A stretch of 64,000 nt of DNA, taken from the NCBI RefSeq assembly GCF_001612805.1, contig NZ_BDBD01000005.1, forward strand, positions 1 through 64,000. The letters run 5' to 3'. A program made the position numbers and the translations under genes. The notes under the pieces were generated by a model, which did not search any database, was not told the DNA's origin, and saw only the letters and a program-made list of their open reading frames with translations. Shown piece after piece: positions 40,024 through 48,071 of the stretch (the stretch's first letter is position 1; each line of letters begins with the position of its first letter). The stretch comes from Nocardia coubleae NBRC 108252 (GTDB lineage: Bacteria; Actinomycetota; Actinomycetes; Mycobacteriales; Mycobacteriaceae).

Positions 40024-40587
40024 TCAGACGCTAGCACCGAACTCGGCGAGCTCGATCCTCGTCTCCCCGTATTTGCGTGCCTTCAGCACCGAATACCCTG
40101 CGGGCCAGGTGATTTCGGGCGATCGGATGGAACGTTCGACCACCACGAGCGCCTCGGGGGCGAGCCAGCCGTGTTCGGCGAGGGCGCGCAGGTCGGCGGT
40201 GACGTCGTCGGTGCTCACGTCGTAGGGCGGGTCGGAGAACACCACGTCGTAGGCCACGGGAGCCGGACGCGCCAGCACCGAGGCGACGCTGCCGAGCCGC
40301 AGTTCGGCGCCGGGCAGGTTCAGCTCGGCGATATTGGCGCGCACCACCCCGCCCGCCTTGCGATCGGCCTCGATCAGCAGCGCCTGGGACGCGCCGCGCG
40401 AGAGCGCTTCCAGCCCGAGTGCCCCCGACCCGGCGTACAGGTCGAGTACCCGTGCGCCGTCGAGATCGAGCCGGGCGTCGATCGCGCTGAACAACGCCTC
40501 ACGCACCCGGTCGGAGGTGGGCCGGGTACCGGCGGGCGGCACCGCGAGGCGCCGCCCGCCGGCCACACCGGCGATGATGCGGGTCAT
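40024..40587 (-). CDS. rsmD: 16S rRNA (guanine966-N2)-methyltransferase
   Basis: A 187-residue SAM-dependent methyltransferase. The SAM-binding strand VLDLYAGSGALGLEALSRGA and catalytic DPPY (SDPPYDVSTDD) are present. Methylates 16S rRNA at G966. Its ATG overlaps the pyc stop (ATGA), so it is coupled to pyc, and it is followed by coaD. Order pyc-rsmD-coaD matches mycobacteria. Confidence 0.95.
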   Translation of the reverse strand: MTRIIAGVAGGRRLAVPPAGTRPTSDRVREALFSAIDARLDLDGARVLDLYAGSGALGLEALSRGASQALLIEADRKAGGVVRANIAELNLPGAELRLGSVASVLARPAPVAYDVVFSDPPYDVSTDDVTADLRALAEHGWLAPEALVVVERSIRSPEITWPAGYSVLKARKYGETRIELAEFGASV

Positions 40588-43500
40588 TCCGACTCGCGCG
40601 CGGCCAGTTCCACCAGCAGATCCCCACCTTCGACCTGCTGCACCTTGGCGGTGGCGATGCGCCGGACCACACCGGCGCGCGGCGCGGTGATGGCCGCTTC
40701 CATCTTCATGGCCTCGATGGTGCCGACGGTGTCACCGGCGTTGATGGTGTCGCCCTCGGTGACCGCGAGAGTGACCACACCGGCGAACGGTGCCGCGATG
40801 TGACCGGGGTTGTTCTTGTCGGCCTTCTCGGCGGCGGGCACCTCGGAGGCGACCGACCGGTCGCGCACCGCGATCGGGCGCAGCTGCCCGTTCATGATGC
40901 ACATGACCGTGCGCATGCCCTTCTCGTCCGGCTCGGAGATGGCTTCCAGGCCGATGAGCAGGGTGACGCCCTTCTCCAGCTGCACCCGGTGCTCCTCGCC
41001 GCGGCGCAGACCGTAGAAGAACTGGTTCTCCGACAGGCCGGTGGTGTCGCCGTACTTGTCGCGGTGGGCCAGGAACTCGGCGGTCGGGCCGGGGAACAGC
41101 AGCCGGTTGAGGGTGGCGCGCCGCTCTTCGGAGGTGCCGTCGAGCCCGGCCTGATCGGCCGGGGTGAGCGGGGTTTCCGGCTTGGGTTCGTTGCGGCCGG
41201 CCAGGGCTTTGCTGCGGAACGGTTCGGGCCAGCCACCGGCCGGTTCGCCGAGTTCGCCGCGCAGGAACCCGATCACCGAGTCCGGGATGTCGTAGCGGCC
41301 GGGGTCGGCGGCGAAGTCCTCGATGTCGACACCGGAACCGACCAGGGCGAGGGCCAGGTCGCCGACGACCTTCGACGACGGCGTCACCTTGATGAGGCGG
41401 CCCAACAGCCGGTCGGCTGCCGCGTACTTGGCCTCGACCTCCTCGAACCGGTCACCGAGGCCGAGCGCGATCGCCTGCTGACGCAGGTTCGACAGCTGAC
41501 CGCCGGGGATCTCGTGGGTGTACACGCGCCCGGTCGGTGCGGGCAGCCCCGACTCGAACGGCGCGTACACCTTGCGCAGCGCCTCCCAGTACGGCTCGAG
41601 ATCGCACACGTTCTGCAGGTTCAGGCCGGTATCGCGCTCGGTGTGCGCGGCCGCGGCGACGATCGCCGACAGCGCGGGCTGCGACGTGGTACCCGCCATC
41701 GCGGCGCTCGCGCCGTCGACCGCGTCGGCACCGGCCTGCCAGGCGGCGAGGTAGGTGGCGAGCTGACCGCCGGGTGTGTCGTGGGTGTGCACGTGCACGG
41801 GCAGATCGAAGTTGCTGCGCAGCGCGGTGACCAGCTTCGCGGCCGCCGGTGCGCGCAGCAGACCGGCCATGTCCTTGATGGCCAGCACGTGGGCGCCTGC
41901 GTCGACGATCTGCTCGGCCAGCTTCAGGTAGTAGTCGAGCGTGTAAAGCTGCTCGTCCGGATTGAGCAGGTCGCCGGTGTAGGACATGGCGACCTCGGCG
42001 ATCGAGGTACCGGTCTCGCGGACCGCGTCGATGGCCGGGCGCATCTGGTCGACATTGTTGAGCGCGTCGAAGATGCGGAAGATGTCGATGCCGGTGGTGG
42101 CGGCCTCGGACACGAACGCCCGCGTCACCTGTTCCGGGTACGGCGTGTAGCCGACGGTGTTGCGGCCGCGCAGCAGCATCTGCAGACAGATGTTCGGCAC
42201 CGCCTCGCGCAGCGCGGCGAGGCGCTCCCACGGATCCTCGTGCAGGAAGCGAAGCGCCACATCGTAAGTCGCGCCGCCCCACGCCTCGATCGACAGCAGC
42301 TCGGGGGTGAGCCGGGCGACGTGGCCCGCCACACCGAGCAGGCCGTTGGTGCGCACCCGGGTGGCAAGCAGCGACTGATGCGCGTCGCGGAAGGTGGTGT
42401 CGGTGACGCCGACGGCCTTCTGCTCGCGCAGGGCCTTCGCGAAACCTTCCGGTCCGAGGGCGAGCAGCCGCTGCCGCGAACCGTCCGGCGGCGGCACCGT
42501 CAGGTCGACGGCGGGCAGCTTGTCGTAGGGGTACACCGTGGTCGGGCGGTCACCGTTGGGCTTGTTGACGGTGACATCGGCCAGGTAGGTCAGGATCTTG
42601 GTGCCACGGTCGGCCGACCCGCGCGAGGTGAGCAGCTCCGGGCGCTCGTCGATGAACGAGGTGGTCACCCGGCCCGCCTGGAAATCGGGGTCGTCGAGCA
42701 CCGACAGCAGGAACGGGATATTGGTCGTCACGCCACGGATGCGGAACTCGGCCAGCGCGCGGCGGGCACGAGCGGCGGCGGCGGGCAGGTCGCGGCCGCG
42801 GCAGGTGAGCTTGACCAGCATGGAGTCGAAGTAGGCGCCGATCTCCGCGCCCAGGTTCGCGCCGCCGTCGAGACGGATGCCCGCGCCGCCGGGCGTGCGG
42901 TAGGCGGTGATGCGCCCGGTGTCGGGACGGAAACCGTTGGCCGGGTCCTCGGTGGTGATGCGGCACTGCAGCGCGGCGCCGCGGATCGCCACCTTGTCCT
43001 GGCTCAGGCCCAGGTCGGCGAGGGTTTCCCCGGCCGCGATGCGCAACTGCGACTGCACCAGGTCGACGTCGGTGATCTCCTCGGTCACCGTGTGCTCCAC
43101 CTGGATGCGCGGGTTCATCTCGATGAACACGTGGTTGCCGCGCTCGTCGAGCAGGAACTCGACGGTGCCCGCGTTGCTGTACCCGATCTGGCGGGCGAAG
43201 GCGACGGCGTCGGCGCAGATCCGCTCGCGCAGCGCCGGGTCGAGGTTCGGGGCGGGCGCGAGCTCGATGACCTTCTGGTGGCGGCGCTGCAGCGAGCAGT
43301 CGCGCTCGAACAGGTGCATCACATTGCCGTGCTGGTCGGCCAGGATCTGCACCTCGATGTGGCGCGGGTTGACCACCGCCTGCTCGAGGAACACCGTCGG
43401 GTCGCCGAAGGCCGACTCGGCCTCGCGCGAGGCCGCTTCGATCGACTCGCGCAGTTGCTCCGGCGCGGCGACCCGGCGCATGCCGCGCCCGCCACCACCG

Positions 43501-43982
43501 GCCACGGCCTTGACGAAGATCGGGTACTCGAGCTGCTCGGACGCGGCGAGCAGCTCGTCGATGTCGGCACTCGGTTCGCTCGACTTCAGCACCGGCAGAC
43601 CGGCGGCCCGGGCGGCCTCGATGGCAGTCGCCTTGTTGCCCGCCATCTCCAGGACCTGGGCCGACGGGCCGATGAAGGTGATGCCCTCGCGTGCGCAGGC
43701 CGCGGCGAGGTCGGGGTTCTCCGACAGGAATCCGTAGCCGGGGTAAATGGCGTCGGCGCCCGCGCTCTTGGCCGCGTCGATGATCGCCTCGATCGAGAGG
43801 TACGCCCGGACCGGGTGCCCCTCCTCGCCGATCTGATACGACTCGGCCGCCTTCAGCCGGTGGACGGAGTTGCGGTCCTCGTGCGGGAAGACCGCGACCG
43901 TTCCGATGCCGAGTTCGTAGGCCGCGCGGAAGGCACGGATAGCGATCTCGCCGCGATTGGCGACCAAGACTTTCGAGAACAT
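40584..43982 (-). CDS. pyc: Pyruvate carboxylase
   Basis: A 1132-residue biotin enzyme making oxaloacetate from pyruvate, bicarbonate and ATP. Biotin carboxylase spans about 1-450 (KVLVANRGEIAIRAFRAAYE, AVAGGGGRGMR, EMNPRIQVEHTVTEE). The carboxyltransferase domain spans about 530-1000 (FRDAHQSLLATRVRT, NVDQMRPAI, THDTPGGQ). The C-terminal carrier has EAMKMEA with the biotinyl Lys near 1094. The ATG at 43982 gives the conserved start; codons upstream are intergenic. First gene of pyc-rsmD-coaD and divergent from a ScfR-type regulator that may control it. Confidence 0.96.
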   Translation of the reverse strand: MFSKVLVANRGEIAIRAFRAAYELGIGTVAVFPHEDRNSVHRLKAAESYQIGEEGHPVRAYLSIEAIIDAAKSAGADAIYPGYGFLSENPDLAAACAREGITFIGPSAQVLEMAGNKATAIEAARAAGLPVLKSSEPSADIDELLAASEQLEYPIFVKAVAGGGGRGMRRVAAPEQLRESIEAASREAESAFGDPTVFLEQAVVNPRHIEVQILADQHGNVMHLFERDCSLQRRHQKVIELAPAPNLDPALRERICADAVAFARQIGYSNAGTVEFLLDERGNHVFIEMNPRIQVEHTVTEEITDVDLVQSQLRIAAGETLADLGLSQDKVAIRGAALQCRITTEDPANGFRPDTGRITAYRTPGGAGIRLDGGANLGAEIGAYFDSMLVKLTCRGRDLPAAAARARRALAEFRIRGVTTNIPFLLSVLDDPDFQAGRVTTSFIDERPELLTSRGSADRGTKILTYLADVTVNKPNGDRPTTVYPYDKLPAVDLTVPPPDGSRQRLLALGPEGFAKALREQKAVGVTDTTFRDAHQSLLATRVRTNGLLGVAGHVARLTPELLSIEAWGGATYDVALRFLHEDPWERLAALREAVPNICLQMLLRGRNTVGYTPYPEQVTRAFVSEAATTGIDIFRIFDALNNVDQMRPAIDAVRETGTSIAEVAMSYTGDLLNPDEQLYTLDYYLKLAEQIVDAGAHVLAIKDMAGLLRAPAAAKLVTALRSNFDLPVHVHTHDTPGGQLATYLAAWQAGADAVDGASAAMAGTTSQPALSAIVAAAAHTERDTGLNLQNVCDLEPYWEALRKVYAPFESGLPAPTGRVYTHEIPGGQLSNLRQQAIALGLGDRFEEVEAKYAAADRLLGRLIKVTPSSKVVGDLALALVGSGVDIEDFAADPGRYDIPDSVIGFLRGELGEPAGGWPEPFRSKALAGRNEPKPETPLTPADQAGLDGTSEERRATLNRLLFPGPTAEFLAHRDKYGDTTGLSENQFFYGLRRGEEHRVQLEKGVTLLIGLEAISEPDEKGMRTVMCIMNGQLRPIAVRDRSVASEVPAAEKADKNNPGHIAAPFAGVVTLAVTEGDTINAGDTVGTIEAMKMEAAITAPRAGVVRRIATAKVQQVEGGDLLVELAARESE

Positions 43983-44064
43983 TGGACCACGGTACCCGGC
44001 CGCATCGACCCGTCCGGCACGCAAGGTGGGTTCGCAGCATTCTTCACCGCCGCCCCCGCCCACC

Positions 44065-44239
44065 TGCGAACCGGCGGTTACGCGGCCGTCACATCTCACT
44101 GCGGCGCGCCGCCTCCGGTGCGATCGGCACCGATGATCGCTTCGCATGTTACGCACGAGTAATCCACGACAGAATCCCTTGCGGGACTGCACTTCTCCTA
44201 GGGCATTCCACACTTTCAGCGAACATTGCGAACCGGCGG
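44065..44239. repeat. Direct repeats in the pyc/regulator divergent region
   Basis: TGCGAACCGGCGG occurs twice (44065-44077 and 44227-44239) in the 272-bp gap between pyc and the divergent regulator; the second copy extends into GCGAACATTGCGAAC. Candidate operator half-sites for the ScfR-type regulator, whose relatives bind TTTGC-containing elements. Inference only. Confidence 0.4.
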
Positions 44240-44242
44240 CGC

Positions 44243-44248
44243 TAGGAT
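44243..44248 (+). promoter_or_regulatory. Probable -10 of a leaderless promoter
   Basis: TAGGAT ends 6 nt before the GTG start of the regulator at 44255, so transcription would begin at the start codon. No Shine-Dalgarno sequence precedes the GTG. Confidence 0.5.
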
Positions 44249-44254
44249 CCTGGC

Positions 44255-45679
44255 GTGCGGAAGATGTACGCGGGGGCCAGACTTCGACGGCTACGCGAAG
44301 AACGACGGATGACCCAGGCCGCGCTGGCCAAATCGCTCGATCTCTCGCCGAGTTACCTCAACCAGCTCGAGCGCGATCAGCGTCCGCTCACCATTCCCGT
44401 TCTGCTGAAACTGAATTCGACCTTCGACCTGGACGTGCAGTTCTTCGCCGCCGATTCCGACGCGCGGCTGGTCTCGGACCTGCACGAGGTGCTCGTCGAG
44501 GCGGCGGGTGGCGGTGACACCGCACCGATCACCGAGGTGGAGGAGCTGGCCACCCGGTTGCCGGAGGTGGCGCGGATCGTCATCGCCATGCACCGGCGGC
44601 TGCGCGCGGCCACCGATCAGCTCGATCTGCTCTCCTCCCGCGTCGATACCCCGACCGGCGCGCCGGGCACACCGCTGCCCTACGAGGATGTCCGGGACTT
44701 CTTCTACGACCACCGCAATCACATCGCCACCCTCGATCACGCCGCCGAGCAGCTGTTCGAGGAATCGGGGCTGAGCATCGGTTCGCTTGACCGGCAGCTG
44801 GCGCGGATCGCCGAGGAGCGGGCGGGCGTCACCGTGCTCGTGCGAGGCGACGGCGCCGACCCGTCCATCCCCAAACGCCACTACGACCCGGATACCCGCA
44901 CGCTCACCCTGGCCAGGCGACTGCGGCCCGGGCAGCGCGCGTTCCAGATCGCGTCCACTCTCGGCCTGCTGCTCTACGGCCGCGAGATCGACAATGTGCT
45001 CGCCGAATCCCGGGCGCTGGTCGGGGAGTCGCGCACGCTGGCGCGGGTGGGGCTGGCCAACTACTTCGCCGGGGCGCTGATCCTGCCCTACGGGCGGTTC
45101 CTGCGGTCGGCCGAGGAACTGCGCTACGACGTCGACCTGCTCGGGTTGCGATTCGAAGTGGGGTTCGAAACGGTGTGCCACCGGCTGGCGACGCTGCAAC
45201 GACAGGGTCAGCGCGGGGTGCCGTTCTTCCTGGTACGCACCGACCGTGCAGGCAACATCTCGAAACGGCAGTCGGCCACGGCCTTTCATTTCTCCCGCGT
45301 CGGCGGCAACTGCCCGCTGTGGGTCACCCACGAGGCCTTCGCCCATCCGGGACGGATCCTCACTCAGGTCGCGGAGATGCCCGACGGGCGCCGCTACCTG
45401 TGGATCGCGCGCACCACACCCGCCACGGCACAGGGATACGGCACCGCGGCGAAGAACTTCGTCGTCGCGCTCGGGTGCGATATCGAGTACGCCGACCGGC
45501 TGGTGTACTCGCAGGGGATGCAAGTGGACGACCCGAATATCGCCGTGCCGATCGGGGCCGGGTGCAAGGTGTGCGAGCGGCCCGCCTGCCCGCAGCGGGC
45601 GTTCCCGCAGATCGGCCGGCCGCTGGCGGTCGCCGAGCACACGGCGACCGACCTGCCGTACCCGCGTCTGCCGCGGTGA
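44255..45679 (+). CDS. ScfR/RamB-type regulator (XRE HTH plus ImmA-like domain)
   Basis: A 474-residue regulator. The N-terminal XRE helix-turn-helix spans about 8-62 (RLREERRMTQAALAKSLDLSPSYLNQLE). The middle domain resembles IrrE/ImmA metalloprotease regions but lacks HExxH. The C-terminus has the DUF2083-type end with cysteines in AGCKVCERPACPQR, the region that in PrpR-like relatives binds an Fe-S cluster. This fits short-chain fatty acyl regulators (RamB, PrpR), which control acetate, propionate or glyoxylate genes. Divergent from pyc, a plausible target. RamB versus PrpR cannot be told by eye. Confidence 0.85.
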   Translation: MRKMYAGARLRRLREERRMTQAALAKSLDLSPSYLNQLERDQRPLTIPVLLKLNSTFDLDVQFFAADSDARLVSDLHEVLVEAAGGGDTAPITEVEELATRLPEVARIVIAMHRRLRAATDQLDLLSSRVDTPTGAPGTPLPYEDVRDFFYDHRNHIATLDHAAEQLFEESGLSIGSLDRQLARIAEERAGVTVLVRGDGADPSIPKRHYDPDTRTLTLARRLRPGQRAFQIASTLGLLLYGREIDNVLAESRALVGESRTLARVGLANYFAGALILPYGRFLRSAEELRYDVDLLGLRFEVGFETVCHRLATLQRQGQRGVPFFLVRTDRAGNISKRQSATAFHFSRVGGNCPLWVTHEAFAHPGRILTQVAEMPDGRRYLWIARTTPATAQGYGTAAKNFVVALGCDIEYADRLVYSQGMQVDDPNIAVPIGAGCKVCERPACPQRAFPQIGRPLAVAEHTATDLPYPRLPR

Positions 45680-45806
45680 ACCCTGCCGGTTCTCCCCTGC
45701 GCCGAGCCTCGGCGGCTGGTAGGCGTGCGGGCGGTTTCACGAACATCGCCCGCGCCGAACGTCTGTGCGGCGGCGCCGGGAAAACCGCGTGGTCCTCTCG
45801 GAACTC

Positions 45807-48068
45807 CTAAGACTTGGCGAGGTACTCGAGTCGTTCGCCGTCGACAGCGGCGTTCATCATTCCCGCCAGGCCTGGGTGTTTCTCCAAGCCCGGGTCCTCG
45901 GCGACGATCCGGCGGGCCAGGTCCTGGGCGGCGGTGATCACCTCGAGGTCGTCGAGCAGGGAGAGCAGGCGCAGCGAGCGCGCGGTGCCGGACTGGGCCG
46001 AGCCGAGCACGTCGCCCTCACGGCGCTGGCGCAGATCGAGGACCGACAGTTCGAAGCCGTCGGTGGTGGCGGCCACCGCTTCCAACCGGGCCATCGCGGT
46101 GCCGCCGGGTGCGGCATCGGTGACCAGCAGGCACAGGCCGGGGTGTTTGCCGCGGCCGATGCGCCCGCGCAGCTGGTGCAGCTGGCTCACGCCGAACCGG
46201 TCGGCGTCGACGATCACCATCACGGTGGCGTTCGGCACGTCGACACCGACCTCGACGACGGTGGTGCACACCAGCACGTCGATCGCGCCGTCGTTGAACT
46301 GGCGCATCACGTGGTCTTTCTCGTCGGACGGCAACCGCCCGTGCAGCAGTCCCACGCGCACACCCGCGAGCGGCCCGGTACTCAGCGTCTCGTACATGTC
46401 GACCGCGGCCTGGGTCGTCGGGCCTTCCTTCTCTTCGGCCTTCTTCCCCTTGGCCGGTGGCGCGTCCGGGTCCTCGCCAATGCGCGAGCACACCACATAG
46501 GCCTGCCTGCCCTGGCCGACCTCTTCCACGATGCGCTCCCATGCCCGCTCGACCCAGGCGGGATGCAGTTTGCGCGCAACGACTTTCGAGGTGATCGGCG
46601 AACGGCCCTTGGGCAACTGGGTGAGCGTAGAAGTTTCCAGATCACCGAGGGTCGTCATCGCGATCGTGCGTGGGATAGGGGTGGCGGTCATGACGAGCAG
46701 ATGCGGACTCACGCCGCCTTTCGCCTTGGCGCGCAGCGCGTCTCGCTGCTCCACGCCGAAACGGTGCTGTTCGTCGACCACCACGAGACCGAGGTCGAAG
46801 AACTCGACCGCGTCCTGGATGAGGGCATGGGTGCCGATGACGATGCCCGCCTCACCGGTCACCGCGTCGAGCAGCGCGGACTTCTTCGCCGCCGCCGACA
46901 TGGAGCCGGTGAGCAACACCACCTTGGTCGAGTTCTCGGCCGCGCCGAGTTCGCCCGCGGTGCCGAGATCGCCGAGCATCGCTCGCAGCGACCGGTAGTG
47001 CTGCGCGGCAAGAACTTCCGTCGGAGCGAGCAGGGCGCACTGGCGACCGGCGTCCACCGCTTGGAGCATGGCGTGCAGGGCGACGATCGTCTTGCCCGAA
47101 CCCACCTCGCCCTGCAGCAGGCGATGCATGGGGCGGGTGCGCGACATGTCGTCGGAGATCTCGTCGATCACCTGCCGCTGCCCTTCGGTGAGTCCGAAGG
47201 GCAGTCGTTCATCGAAGTCGGCGGCGATGCCGTCGGTGCGTGGCGGGCAGGCGGGCGCGGTACGACCCTCCACCTCGTGACGGCGTTCGGCCAGCACCAG
47301 TTGCAGGGCGAGTGCCTCGTCGAAACGTAGACGGTCCCGTGCCCGCTCGATATCGAGCTTGTGTTCGGGCAGGTGGATCAGGCGCAGAGCGTCCGACACC
47401 TCGAGCAGGTTGCGCTCCTCGCGCAGGTCGGCCGGGAGCGGGTCGTCGATCGGGTCGAGCTGGTCGAGGACCTGCCGGATACAGGCCAGCAGATCCCAGC
47501 TCTGCACCTTCGCCGTCGCCGGATACACCGGGACGAACTCGCGCTCGAAGAACGAAGCGTCCACTCCCCCGGCACCTTTGGCGCTCTGAGCCAGCCCACG
47601 CAACGCACCGCTGCCGCGCACCGACGTGAGCTGCTCCACGCCCGCCTCGGCCTTGTCGGGCAGGATCAGGTAGTCGGGGTGCGAGAGGTTCCAGCGGTCG
47701 GGACGCCACCAGTGCACCGTGCCCGACATCATCGCCCGCACACCGTCTTTCACCAGGTAACGGACCTTGTCGCCGTTGAAGAAGGTGGCCTCGATCGGTC
47801 GGGTGGCGCCGGTGTCGAGCTGTACCTTCAGCAGCGAGCCGCGGCGGTTCTTCATCGGGCGCAGTTCGGTTTTCGTGATCCGGCCGATGACGGTGATGTG
47901 GGCGCCCTCTTCCGGTTCCTCCTCCGTCAGCGGCTGGCCCTGGGTGGCGTAGCGCGCCGGGTAGTGGCGCAGCAGGTCTTCGACGGTGGTCATGTCGAAG
48001 GCTTCGGCCAGGCGGTCGGCGGCCTTCACGCCGAGTACGTGGTCGAGCCGGTCGCTCAGTGTCGTCAT
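45807..48068 (-). CDS. recG: ATP-dependent DNA helicase RecG
   Basis: A 753-residue helicase that remodels stalled replication forks. An N-terminal wedge/OB domain is followed by helicase motifs GEVGSGKTIVALHAML (Walker A), DEQHRFGVEQR (DExH), TATPIPRT and the C-terminal QLRGRIGRGKHPGLC. Normal actinobacterial length. Starts with ATG 3 nt after the stop of the FakA-like gene. Part of DNA repair and replication restart. Confidence 0.96.
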   Translation of the reverse strand: MTTLSDRLDHVLGVKAADRLAEAFDMTTVEDLLRHYPARYATQGQPLTEEEPEEGAHITVIGRITKTELRPMKNRRGSLLKVQLDTGATRPIEATFFNGDKVRYLVKDGVRAMMSGTVHWWRPDRWNLSHPDYLILPDKAEAGVEQLTSVRGSGALRGLAQSAKGAGGVDASFFEREFVPVYPATAKVQSWDLLACIRQVLDQLDPIDDPLPADLREERNLLEVSDALRLIHLPEHKLDIERARDRLRFDEALALQLVLAERRHEVEGRTAPACPPRTDGIAADFDERLPFGLTEGQRQVIDEISDDMSRTRPMHRLLQGEVGSGKTIVALHAMLQAVDAGRQCALLAPTEVLAAQHYRSLRAMLGDLGTAGELGAAENSTKVVLLTGSMSAAAKKSALLDAVTGEAGIVIGTHALIQDAVEFFDLGLVVVDEQHRFGVEQRDALRAKAKGGVSPHLLVMTATPIPRTIAMTTLGDLETSTLTQLPKGRSPITSKVVARKLHPAWVERAWERIVEEVGQGRQAYVVCSRIGEDPDAPPAKGKKAEEKEGPTTQAAVDMYETLSTGPLAGVRVGLLHGRLPSDEKDHVMRQFNDGAIDVLVCTTVVEVGVDVPNATVMVIVDADRFGVSQLHQLRGRIGRGKHPGLCLLVTDAAPGGTAMARLEAVAATTDGFELSVLDLRQRREGDVLGSAQSGTARSLRLLSLLDDLEVITAAQDLARRIVAEDPGLEKHPGLAGMMNAAVDGERLEYLAKS

Positions 48069-48071
48069 CGT

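Noticed and set aside
40800..44162. A 1120-codon open frame antisense to pyc
   Set aside because: The opposite strand encodes an unmistakable pyruvate carboxylase. Long antisense frames are expected at this GC content, and the translation has no domain-like features.
45701..45713. Small GCCGAG/CTCGGC hairpin between the ScfR-type gene and recG
   Set aside because: Only a 6-bp stem with a 1-nt loop, so too weak to call a terminator.
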